Assembly (NCBI GenBank): GCA_018716005.1 | Contig: DVKN01000226.1 | Coordinates: 1-16,073, forward strand | Source: Candidatus Scatomorpha stercoravium | Lineage (GTDB): Bacteria; Bacillota; Clostridia; Oscillospirales; Oscillospiraceae | Length of the DNA stretch: 16,073 nt | Direction: 5' to 3' | The notes under the pieces: generated by a model | Seen by the model: the letters and a program-made list of their open reading frames with translations, nothing else | Database searches by the model: none | Told to the model about the DNA's origin: nothing | Shown: positions 1 through 5,822 of the stretch, one piece after another | Numbering within the stretch: position 1 is the stretch's first letter | Layout: each line of letters starts with the position of its first letter | Made by a program: the position numbers and the translations under genes

Positions 1-551
1 CCTGCGTGGTCGCGATAAACGCCTTCCCGACGGACACGAAGGCGGAGCTGGACATGGTCGAGGCCAAATGCCGTGAGCTCGGCGTGAACGTCGCGCTCAG
101 CGAGGTCTGGGCCAAGGGCGGCGAGGGCGGAAAGGCCCTGGCCGAGGAAGTGGTCAGGCTCTGCGAGGAGCCCAACGACTTCCGCCAGAGCTATGAGCTC
201 GACATGAGCATCATGGACAAGCTGAAGGCCATCTGCACGAAGGTCTACCACGCCGACGGCGTCCAGCTTGTGGGCAACGCGGTAAAGCAGATAAAACAGA
301 TTGAAGAGCTGGGCTTCGGCAAGCTGCCCATATGCATGGCGAAGACGCAGTACTCCTTCTCCGACGACGCGAGCCTGCTGGGCGCGCCGAGCGGCTTCAC
401 CGTCACCGTACGCAACCTCAAGGTCTGCGCGGGCGCGGGCTTCATCGTCGCGCTCACCGGCGACATCATGACCATGCCGGGCCTTCCCAGGGTCCCCGCC
501 GCCGAGAAGATAGACGTCGACGAGAACGGCGTCATTTCGGGCCTCTTCTGA
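1..551 (+). CDS. fhs: Formate--tetrahydrofolate ligase, C-terminal part (5' truncated by window)
   Basis: Catalyses ATP-dependent formation of 10-formyl-THF from formate and THF in the cytoplasm, the entry of formate into the folate pathway. The reading frame is open from the window edge (the first full codon is at base 3), so only about the last 183 residues of a protein that is usually about 556 are present. Recognition rests on the family signature LPICMAKTQYSFSDD near the middle of the fragment, followed by GFTVTVRNLKVCAGAGF and the C-terminal GDIMTMPGLPRVPAAEKIDV, all typical of FTHFS. The stop codon shares bases with the fchA start (TGATG), so the two are translationally coupled. The gene is the first visible member of the fhs-fchA-folD-channel operon. 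The promoter and the ATP-binding N-terminal part lie outside the window. Identification is very secure. Confidence 0.97.
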   Translation, partial: CVVAINAFPTDTKAELDMVEAKCRELGVNVALSEVWAKGGEGGKALAEEVVRLCEEPNDFRQSYELDMSIMDKLKAICTKVYHADGVQLVGNAVKQIKQIEELGFGKLPICMAKTQYSFSDDASLLGAPSGFTVTVRNLKVCAGAGFIVALTGDIMTMPGLPRVPAAEKIDVDENGVISGLF

Positions 552-1159
552 TGGAGAAGAACGTGGACAGCTTCCTCGCCGCGCTGGCCTCCAAAGCCCC
601 GACTCCGGGCGGCGGAGGCGCGGCGGCGCTCTGCGCGGCCGCCGGCATCGCCCTGGGGAACATGGTCGGGAACCTCACCCTCGGCAAGAAGAAGTACGCG
701 GAGGCCGAAGAGGATATAAAAGCCCTCAACGCAAAGGCCGAAAAGCTCCGCGCGGACTTCCTCGCGCTCATAGACGCCGACGCCGCGGCCTTTGAGCCGC
801 TGAGCCGGGCCTACGGCATACCGAAGGACGACCCCGCGAGGGCGGAGATAATGGAGGCCGCGCTCACGAGGGCCGCCGGGCCGCCGCTCGAGATAATGCG
901 CAGATGCGCCGAAGCCATCGGGCTCGTCCGCGAATACGCCGCGAAGGGCAGCGCCCTCGCCGTATCCGACGCCGGCTGCGCGGCAGCGCTCCTGCGCGCC
1001 GCCATGGAGGCCGCCGCGCTGAATGTGCGCATAAATACGAAGTCCATGGCCGGCCGCGAAGCCGCCGGGCGCATGAACGCCGAGGCGGACGCGCTCCTAG
1101 GGAAGTACGGCGCTCTCGCCGAAGAAATATACAACAACGTATCCGGGAGGTTGAGCTGA
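551..1159 (+). CDS. fchA: Methenyl-THF cyclohydrolase / formimidoyl-THF cyclodeaminase family
   Basis: A 202-residue stand-alone cyclodeaminase-family protein without a formiminotransferase domain. In anaerobic Clostridia such proteins interconvert 10-formyl-THF and 5,10-methenyl-THF (or deaminate formimino-THF). The N-terminal motif APTPGGGGAAALCAAAGIALGNMVGNLT (written here as family recognition, about residues 13-40) and the following LGKKKYAEAEEDI are hallmarks of the family; the rest is the expected alanine-rich all-helical fold. The ATG at 551 overlaps the fhs stop (TGATG) and fits the family N-terminus, so longer upstream starts in this frame were rejected. Its own stop overlaps the folD start in the same way. 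The context with fhs and folD favours the cyclohydrolase role. This matters because the downstream FolD appears to lack its own cyclohydrolase residues. Which of the two activities dominates cannot be read from sequence. Confidence 0.92.
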   Translation: MEKNVDSFLAALASKAPTPGGGGAAALCAAAGIALGNMVGNLTLGKKKYAEAEEDIKALNAKAEKLRADFLALIDADAAAFEPLSRAYGIPKDDPARAEIMEAALTRAAGPPLEIMRRCAEAIGLVREYAAKGSALAVSDAGCAAALLRAAMEAAALNVRINTKSMAGREAAGRMNAEADALLGKYGALAEEIYNNVSGRLS

Positions 1160-2010
1160 TGGCAACGATACTCAAGGGCGCAAGGGCCGCCGCCGCGCTG
1201 GATGAGAAGACGCTCGCGGCCATATCCGGGCTCAGGGCGCGCGGGATACGCCCGGGCCTCGGCATACTGCGCGCGGGGGAGAGGCCCGACGACCTCGCCT
1301 ACGAGCGCGGCGCAATCAAGCGCTGCGAGAAGCTGGGCATAGCCGTGAAGAGCGTCGTCCTGCCCGAGAACGTGAACCATCACGCCCTCATAGCGCAGCT
1401 CCAGCGCCTGAATTCGGACAGCTCTGTCCACGGCGTGCTGATGTTCCGCCCCCTGCCCGCGCACATCGACGAGCGCGCGGCCTGCGAGGCGCTGATGGTG
1501 TCCAAGGACGTCGACGGCATAACCTCCGGCAGCGCCGCCTCGCTCTACACCGGCGGCGGGGACGGCTTCGCGCCCTGCACCGCCGAGGCCGTCATATCCA
1601 TACTCCGCAACTACGGCGTGCAGATTGAGGGGAAGCGCGCGGCCGTGGTCGGGCGCAGCCTCGTCATAGGCCGGCCCGTCGCCATGATGCTCATGCAGCG
1701 CAACGCCACGGTCACCATCTGCCATTCGCGCACGGAAAACCTCGCGGAGATAACCCGCGGGGCCGACATTGTCGTCGCCGCCCTCGGCAGGGCCGAGACG
1801 CTGACGGCCGAGTACTTCTCGCCCGGCCAGACGGTCATAGACGTCGGCATAAACTACTCCGAGGCGAAGGGCAGGCTGGTGGGCGACGTCGATTTCGAGG
1901 CCGTGGAGCCAATCGTGGAGGCCATAAGCCCCGTCCCCGCGGGCGTCGGCTCCGTCACCACCGCCATGCTGGCCCGCCACGTGGTCAAGGCCGCCGGAGG
2001 CGCGCTGTGA
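1159..2010 (+). CDS. folD: Methylene-THF dehydrogenase (FolD family; cyclohydrolase residues replaced)
   Basis: 283 residues, the normal FolD length. It oxidises 5,10-methylene-THF to methenyl-THF, or runs in reverse, with NAD(P). The family framework is clear: Y48 in the N-terminal active-site helix, KDVDGIT at 116-122 (the folate-binding aspartate is D119), the cofactor motif GRSLVIGRP, TVTICHSRT, and the C-terminal PVPAGVGSVTTAML. Two residues are unusual. At the position of the catalytic lysine (Tyr+4; K54 in E. coli, K56 in human) there is A52, with an ungapped alignment on both sides (Y-x-x-x-A-x-K-x-C-x-x-x-G). The usual VQLPLP reads MFRPLP, so the partner glutamine is F96. Loss of both predicts a dehydrogenase without cyclohydrolase activity. 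The start at 1159 overlaps the fchA stop (TGATG), with GGAGG 7 nt upstream. Monofunctional is an inference; membership of the FolD family is secure. Confidence 0.93.
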   Translation: MATILKGARAAAALDEKTLAAISGLRARGIRPGLGILRAGERPDDLAYERGAIKRCEKLGIAVKSVVLPENVNHHALIAQLQRLNSDSSVHGVLMFRPLPAHIDERAACEALMVSKDVDGITSGSAASLYTGGGDGFAPCTAEAVISILRNYGVQIEGKRAAVVGRSLVIGRPVAMMLMQRNATVTICHSRTENLAEITRGADIVVAALGRAETLTAEYFSPGQTVIDVGINYSEAKGRLVGDVDFEAVEPIVEAISPVPAGVGSVTTAMLARHVVKAAGGAL

Positions 2011-2645
2011 AGGCCCTCTCGGACGCCCTCCTGGGCTTCATGGCCGGGCTCGTCATAACCCTCGGCGCGGCCGCCTTCCTCACGCTGGAGAGCAAGATGG
2101 CCGGGGCGATGATGTTCGTCGTCGGGCTCTTCGCCATATGCTCCTTCGGCTGGAACCTCTTCACCGGCAAGGTCTGCTATTCGATAGGGAAGGGGCCGAA
2201 GTACATCGGCTTCCTCGCCGTCGTGTGGCTCTCGAATTTCGCCGGGGCCGCTGCGGGCGGCGCGCTGCTGCGCATGACCCGCCTCACGGCCTGCATAGAG
2301 CGCGCGCAGGAGCTCTGCGCCGTGAAGCTGGGCGACAGCCTCGCGAGCGTCTTCGTGCTCGCCATATTCTGCAACATCCTCATCTACATAGCCGTGGAGG
2401 GCTACCGCTCCATACCCTACGAGCTTGGGAAGTATATCGCCATATTCTTCGGCGTTACCGTCTTCGTCGTCTGCGGCTTTGAGCACTGCATCGCCAATAT
2501 GTTCTACATCACCGCGGCCGGCATGTGGTCGGGCGAGGCGGCCGTATTCATACTTGTGAACACTCTCGGCAACATCTGCGGGGGACTCCTGCTCCCCGCG
2601 CTGAGCCTCGCGGCCTCGCGCTGCCGGGATAAGAGCCGCGTATAG
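2007..2645 (+). CDS. Formate/nitrite transporter (FNT) family channel
   Basis: A 212-residue polytopic membrane protein with about six hydrophobic segments. Family marks are LFTGK at about 51-55 (the first re-entrant-loop motif of FNT channels) and GFEHCIANMF at 157-166, carrying the conserved pore histidine H160. FNT proteins are pentameric channels that pass formate, nitrite or hydrosulfide, and the family is usually 250-290 residues. This one is short because the N-terminal cytoplasmic helix is nearly absent. The start is GTG at 2007, overlapping the folD stop (GTGA), with GGAGG about 7 nt upstream. No in-frame ATG fits better. Its place as the last gene of an fhs-fchA-folD operon argues for formate as substrate, supplying or draining Fhs. 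Nitrite is unlikely since no nitrite genes are nearby. The substrate is inference; the family assignment is firm. Confidence 0.9.
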   Translation: MKALSDALLGFMAGLVITLGAAAFLTLESKMAGAMMFVVGLFAICSFGWNLFTGKVCYSIGKGPKYIGFLAVVWLSNFAGAAAGGALLRMTRLTACIERAQELCAVKLGDSLASVFVLAIFCNILIYIAVEGYRSIPYELGKYIAIFFGVTVFVVCGFEHCIANMFYITAAGMWSGEAAVFILVNTLGNICGGLLLPALSLAASRCRDKSRV

Positions 2646-2657
2646 AACCGAATATCC

Positions 2658-2755
2658 GTGTCAGAGTAGGTCCGGCGCGTCAAGTGCCGCGGGATGGGAG
2701 GTCGCCCGCGGACGAAGGGGATATCCCCGCGGTGCCGTACCGCATCCGCTGCCAC
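2658..2755 (+). promoter_or_regulatory. Tetrahydrofolate (THF) riboswitch aptamer
   Basis: The leader upstream of folT contains the conserved THF-aptamer blocks in order: CAGAGTAGG (2662-2670), GCGTCAAGTG (2677-2686), GGGATGGGAGGTCGCC (2691-2705), GGACGAAGGGG (2710-2720), GGTGCCG (2731-2737) and GCATCCGCTGCCAC (2742-2755). P1 closes between GTGTCAG (2658-2664) and CTGCCAC (2749-2755), with one U-C mismatch. This class binds reduced folates and occurs in Firmicutes almost only in front of folate transport or synthesis genes, which matches the downstream folT. It lies inside the one-carbon cluster but controls only the gene after it. Identification by consensus recognition, not by covariance search. 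Confidence 0.95.
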
Positions 2756-2769
2756 TTGAGGGACGAGAG

Positions 2770-2803
2770 CGCTCCTTTTGTGGCACAGGTCACGAAAGGA
2801 GCG
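2770..2803 (+). promoter_or_regulatory. Expression platform: ribosome-site-sequestering hairpin for folT
   Basis: A 13-bp stem pairs 2770-2782 (CGCTCCTTTTGTG) with 2791-2803 (CACGAAAGGAGCG), with one G-U pair and an 8-nt loop. Its right arm contains the Shine-Dalgarno AAAGGAG (2795-2801), which sits 9 nt before the folT GTG start. The segment GTGGCA (2780-2785), part stem and part loop, is exactly complementary to TGCCAC (2750-2755), the 3' strand of aptamer P1. So P1 plus this hairpin (ribosome site hidden) and the alternative 2750-2755/2780-2785 helix exclude each other. No U-tract follows, which points to translational rather than transcriptional control: OFF when THF is bound. Confidence 0.85.
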
Positions 2804-2810
2804 TTTCCCT

Positions 2811-3353
2811 GTGAAAAAGCATCGAATCAGCACCCGCCAGATGGCCCTCAACGCCATGCTCGTCGCCATGTGCACGGTCCTCGCCGCCATAGCGCTGAAG
2901 CTCGGCGGCAACCTGAAGATTACCTTTGAGAGCGTGCCCGTGCACATAGGCGCGCTGCTCTTCGGCCCCGTGGACGGCATGATTATAGGCGGCCTCGGCA
3001 CCTTCCTCTACCAGGTGCTCTTCTCCGGCTACGGGATTACGGCCACGACCCCGCTCTGGATACTGCCGTATATCGTCTGCGGCCTCGCGGTCGGGGCCTA
3101 CGCGAAGCGCCGGGACTACTCCCTCAGCCGCGCGCAGCTCATCTTCATCATGGTCGTGAGCGAGCTCGCCATCACGCTGCTCAACACCTTCGCGCTCTAC
3201 GTCGACAGCCGCCTCTACGGCTACTACTCCGCGGCCTTCGTATTCGGCACGCTGGCCGTGCGCCTCGCCATCTGCGCGGCTAAGGCGGTCTGCTTCGGCG
3301 TCGTGCTGCCCGTGCTGCTGCGCCCGCTCAGGAAGCTGCTGCGCCGGGCCTGA
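2811..3353 (+). CDS. folT: Folate ECF transporter, substrate-binding S component
   Basis: A 180-residue integral membrane protein with about five to six hydrophobic segments. It is the folate-specific S component that docks with the shared energy-coupling module (EcfA/A'/T), which is encoded outside this window. The N-terminal part reads RQMALNAMLVAMCTVL, then KITFESVPVHIGALLFGP and GMIIGGLGTFLYQVL, typical of the FolT/YpdP-like ECF S-component family. The start is GTG 2811, with AAAGGAG 9 nt upstream; an earlier in-frame TTG (2778) would lie inside the regulatory hairpin and was rejected. The THF riboswitch directly upstream gives independent support that the substrate is folate. Expected regulation: translation shut off when intracellular THF is high. 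No terminator is visible before the next gene, which starts 52 nt downstream. Confidence 0.93.
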   Translation: MKKHRISTRQMALNAMLVAMCTVLAAIALKLGGNLKITFESVPVHIGALLFGPVDGMIIGGLGTFLYQVLFSGYGITATTPLWILPYIVCGLAVGAYAKRRDYSLSRAQLIFIMVVSELAITLLNTFALYVDSRLYGYYSAAFVFGTLAVRLAICAAKAVCFGVVLPVLLRPLRKLLRRA

Positions 3354-3405
3354 GAAGTCCAATGTGCGGCCCGCGCCGCTTAAGCTTAACATGAGGTGAA
3401 GAACT

Positions 3406-4581
3406 ATGGAAAACTTTGAGCTTCAGACCCCCACCCGCATATACTTCGGCCGCGGCCGCGAGAACGAGGCCGGCGCAATCGCGAAGGCCCACGGCGCGAG
3501 GAAGCCGCTCATATGCTACGGCGGCGGCAGCGTGAAGCGCTCCGGCCTCCTCGAGCGTGTAAAGGCCTCCCTCGCCGAGGCGGGGCTGGATTTCGCCGAG
3601 CTGGGCGGCGTCCAGGCGAACCCCACGGCGGAGTTCTCCGCCTATACGGCCCGCTTCGCCCGCGAGAACGGCTGCGATATGCTCCTCGCCGTCGGCGGCG
3701 GCAGCGTCATAGACAGCGCCAAGATGGCCGCCTACTGCGTCCATACGGACTTCGAGCCCTGGGACGTCACCATGAAGCGCGCCGTGCCCACGGAGCGCGT
3801 CCCCGTCGGCGTCATCCTCACCATAGCCGCCACGGGCAGCGAGATGAGCGACAGCGCCGTGCTCACCAACGGCAAGCTCAAGCGCGGCTTCAACAGCGAC
3901 CTCAACCGCCCGGTCTTCGCCATCATGAACCCCGAGCTCACCTTCACGCTCCCGCCCTTCCAGACGGCCTGCGGCGTTGTGGACATACTCATGCACACGA
4001 TGGAGCGCTATATGTGCACGAATACGGACAACGACCTCGTGGATAAGCTCGCCGAGGGCGAGCTGCGCGCCGTTATCGCCGCCGGCCGGCGCGCCATGGC
4101 CGAGCCCGAAGACTACGAGGCCCGCGCCACGCTTATGCTCGCCGGCAGTCTATCCCACAACGGCCTCATGGGCGCGGGCAGGGCCTGCGGCCTCTGGGCG
4201 CACAAGCTCGAGCACGAGATGAGCGGCCTCGACGACAGGATAGCCCACGGCGCCGGCCTCGCCGTCGTCTGGCCCGCGTACCTGCAATTCTTCGCCAACC
4301 GCGGCGCCGGCCGCGAGCGGCTCTTCCGCTATGCCGTCAACGTCTGGGGCGTGGAGCCCGACTACACGCACCCCGAGCGCACCATCCAGGGCGGCATAGA
4401 CGCCTGCCGCGCCTACTTCGACTCCCTCGGCATGCCCTCCCGCCTCGGCGACCTCGGCCTCACAGAGGCCGACATCCCCGTCATGGCCGCGAGCGCCACG
4501 GATAACGGCAGGATAAGCTACCCCGCCATCATCCCGATGGGCCTCGAGGAGTCCGTGGAGATATACAGGCTCTGCCTCTGA
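3406..4581 (+). CDS. Iron-containing (group III) alcohol dehydrogenase
   Basis: 391 residues, full length for the YqhD/butanol-dehydrogenase type of Fe-dependent alcohol dehydrogenases, which reduce aldehydes to alcohols with NAD(P)H. Visible marks are the nucleotide-binding GGGSVIDSAKMAAY, the TGSEMSDSAV segment, and the metal ligands D193 and H197 in GVVDILMHTMERY, with further histidines in HKLEHEMSG (H266, H270) and IAHGAG (H281). The spacing of H266 to H281 is one residue longer than in FucO, a minor variation. The N-terminus MENFELQTPTRIYFGRGRE is typical of the butanol-dehydrogenase branch. The ATG at 3406 follows GAGGTGAAG by about 5 nt. It sits 52 nt after folT with no terminator between, so read-through from the folT transcript is possible, but there is no obvious functional link with folate. 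The substrate cannot be assigned. Confidence 0.93.
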   Translation: MENFELQTPTRIYFGRGRENEAGAIAKAHGARKPLICYGGGSVKRSGLLERVKASLAEAGLDFAELGGVQANPTAEFSAYTARFARENGCDMLLAVGGGSVIDSAKMAAYCVHTDFEPWDVTMKRAVPTERVPVGVILTIAATGSEMSDSAVLTNGKLKRGFNSDLNRPVFAIMNPELTFTLPPFQTACGVVDILMHTMERYMCTNTDNDLVDKLAEGELRAVIAAGRRAMAEPEDYEARATLMLAGSLSHNGLMGAGRACGLWAHKLEHEMSGLDDRIAHGAGLAVVWPAYLQFFANRGAGRERLFRYAVNVWGVEPDYTHPERTIQGGIDACRAYFDSLGMPSRLGDLGLTEADIPVMAASATDNGRISYPAIIPMGLEESVEIYRLCL

Positions 4582-4640
4582 GCGAACATTTTTCCGCCGG
4601 GCGCGTCATATAGCTGTACCACTCGGAAGGAGGTATGGCT

Positions 4641-4778
4641 ATGAAACGTACACTGGCAGCCCTGCTGGCCGCCGTACTCGCCCTCACGCTCCTGCTCGCG
4701 GCCTGCGGCCGGGAGGCCGCGGCAACCCAGCCGGACGACCCCGAGAGCGTGCAGAGCGAGCTCCGCCCGGAGGAGTGA
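4641..4778 (+). CDS. Small 45-residue lipoprotein, unknown function
   Basis: A short gene with a strong Shine-Dalgarno (AAGGAGG, 4627-4633) 7 nt before ATG 4641. An in-frame ATG at 4635 touches the Shine-Dalgarno and is less likely. The product starts MKRTLAALLAAVLALTLLLAAC: positive N-terminus, a long hydrophobic core, and the lipobox LAAC with C22, so a diacylglyceryl-anchored protein is predicted. The mature part is only 24 residues and acidic (GREAAATQPDDPESVQSEL then RPEE), with no recognisable domain. It is followed within about 15 nt by a strong terminator, consistent with a real transcribed gene, either alone or as the tail of the alcohol dehydrogenase transcript. No function can be proposed. 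The signal peptide, lipobox and ribosome site make it more than a chance frame. Confidence 0.72.
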   Translation: MKRTLAALLAAVLALTLLLAACGREAAATQPDDPESVQSELRPEE

Positions 4779-4791
4779 GGCGCATATTCCC

Positions 4792-4828
4792 AGCCCCGCC
4801 GTCCATCCCGCGACGGCGGGGGCTTTTT
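4792..4828 (+). terminator. Rho-independent terminator after the small lipoprotein
   Basis: CCCCGCCGTC (4794-4803) pairs with GACGGCGGGG (4812-4821), a 10-bp GC-rich stem with an 8-nt loop, followed by GCTTTTT (4822-4828). It separates the dehydrogenase/lipoprotein unit from the yebC promoter. Confidence 0.92.
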
Positions 4829-4851
4829 ATGCCCGCACGCGGAAATTTTTG

Positions 4852-4880
4852 TTGCAATACGGCGGGAAAAGTGCTAAAAT
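4852..4880 (+). promoter_or_regulatory. Sigma-A-type promoter for the YebC-family gene
   Basis: TTGCAA (4852-4857), a 17-bp spacer, and TAAAAT (4875-4880), in an AT-rich patch just after the preceding terminator and 35 nt before the start codon. Confidence 0.8.
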
Positions 4881-4915
4881 AATTGGCGCAAATTATACGT
4901 GCAGGAGTTGACAAT

Positions 4916-5653
4916 ATGTCCGGACACAGCAAGTGGCATAACATACAGAAGACGAAGGGCGCGCAGGACGCCAAGAGGGCCCAGGCCTTCACCAAGATTG
5001 CCCGCGAGATGATAGTCGCGGTCAAGGAGGGCGGCAGCGGCGACCCCGCGAACAATTCCCGCCTCGCGGCCGTCATAGCCAAGGCCAAGGCCGCCAATAT
5101 GCCGAACGACAACATCAAGCGCACCATAGACAAGGCCCTCGGCTCCGGCAGCACCGACAACTACGAGTCCGTCACCTATGAGGGCTACGGCCCGAGCGGC
5201 GTCGCGGTCATAGTCGAGGCCATGACCGACAACCGCAACCGCACCGCGAGCGACGTGCGCCACGCCTTCGACAAGAACGGCGGCAACATGGGCCAGACCG
5301 GCTGCGTGAGCTGGAGCTTCGATAAGAAGGGCGTCATCGTCGTCAACAACGAGGACGGCGAGATCGACGAGGACAAGATGATGGAGGACGCCCTCGAGGC
5401 CGGCGCCGCCGACATGGAGGCCGAGGACGAGGTCTTCTCCGTCTACACCGAGCCCGACGACGTCGCCGCCGTCGCGGAGTACCTCACGAGCCACGGCTAC
5501 GAGCTCCTCAGCGCCCAGGCCGAGATGGTCCCCCAGAGCTACATCCAGCTCACCGACGAGGGCGACATCAAGAATATGCAGAAGATGATAGATATGTTCG
5601 AAGACAACGACGACGTCCAGAACGTCTGGCACAACTGGGAGAATAACGACTGA
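4916..5653 (+). CDS. YebC/PmpR family DNA-binding / translation-associated regulator
   Basis: 245 residues, the usual length of the YebC/PmpR family (TACO1-like). The N-terminus MSGHSKWHNIQKTKGAQDAKRAQ (about residues 1-23) is the hallmark, followed by FTKIAREMIVAVKEGG, AKAANMPNDNIKRTIDKALG and the acidic middle domain NNEDGEIDEDKMMEDALEAGA. Family members are described as transcriptional regulators, and some, such as mitochondrial TACO1 and bacterial YebC proteins, have been linked to relief of ribosome stalling at proline runs. The role here is not decidable from sequence. The start is ATG 4916 (CAGGAG 9 nt upstream), giving the canonical MSGHSKW; the upstream in-frame extension is rejected. 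Monocistronic: own promoter at 4852 and own terminator at 5666. Confidence 0.95.
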   Translation: MSGHSKWHNIQKTKGAQDAKRAQAFTKIAREMIVAVKEGGSGDPANNSRLAAVIAKAKAANMPNDNIKRTIDKALGSGSTDNYESVTYEGYGPSGVAVIVEAMTDNRNRTASDVRHAFDKNGGNMGQTGCVSWSFDKKGVIVVNNEDGEIDEDKMMEDALEAGAADMEAEDEVFSVYTEPDDVAAVAEYLTSHGYELLSAQAEMVPQSYIQLTDEGDIKNMQKMIDMFEDNDDVQNVWHNWENND

Positions 5654-5665
5654 AAGCCATGCCCA

Positions 5666-5699
5666 AGCGCCCGCGGATAGTATACGCGGGCGCTTTTTT
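5666..5699 (+). terminator. Rho-independent terminator of the YebC-family gene
   Basis: Perfect 10-bp stem AGCGCCCGCG (5666-5675) with CGCGGGCGCT (5685-5694), a 9-nt loop, and a six-T tract ending at 5699. It starts 12 nt after the stop codon. Confidence 0.95.
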
Positions 5700-5734
5700 G
5701 CTCGGGTCATACTTTAGCGCGTTAAAATCCAGGC

Positions 5735-5763
5735 TTGCAAATTGCACGGCCCTCTGTTATCAT
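5735..5763 (+). promoter_or_regulatory. Promoter of the P-loop ATPase / 2-oxoacid oxidoreductase operon
   Basis: TTGCAA (5735-5740), a 17-bp spacer, and TATCAT (5758-5763), with a TG one base before the -10 (extended -10 form). Transcription would begin near 5770, giving a leader of about 50 nt before the ATPase start. Confidence 0.75.
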
Positions 5764-5778
5764 AAGTTTGGAAATACG

Positions 5779-5818
5779 CCCCGGCCGCCAGGCCGGGGTG
5801 GGAAACTCACGAGGTGAG
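5779..5818 (+). promoter_or_regulatory. Two leader hairpins before the ATPase gene
   Basis: CCCCGGCC (5779-5786) pairs perfectly with GGCCGGGG (5791-5798) around a 4-nt loop, with no T-tract. A second small hairpin, CTCAC (5806-5810) with GTGAG (5814-5818), covers part of the Shine-Dalgarno GAGGTGAG. The first may stabilise the mRNA 5' end and the second could damp translation. Neither matches a riboswitch class I know. Confidence 0.4.
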
Positions 5819-5822
5819 AAAT

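Noticed and set aside
811..1980. 389-codon open frame on the minus strand opposite fchA and folD
   Set aside because: Low-complexity product rich in A, G, R, D, H and V; it lies opposite two confidently identified genes. Long antisense frames are expected in GC-rich coding DNA.
2579..2600. GC hairpin GCGGGG...CCCCGC near the end of the FNT gene
   Set aside because: Inside the coding region, no T-tract, and common by chance at this GC content.
2617..2645. Possible -10 (TATAGA, about 2640-2645) for a separate folT transcript
   Set aside because: No acceptable -35 at the right distance; I cannot tell whether folT has its own promoter or reads through from the fhs operon.
2684..2929. 81-codon frame starting within the folT leader
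   Set aside because: Occupied by the THF riboswitch; no ribosome site and out of frame with folT.
4582..4634. Search for a promoter before the small lipoprotein
   Set aside because: TATAGC-like bases are present but no matching -35; not supportable as a promoter.
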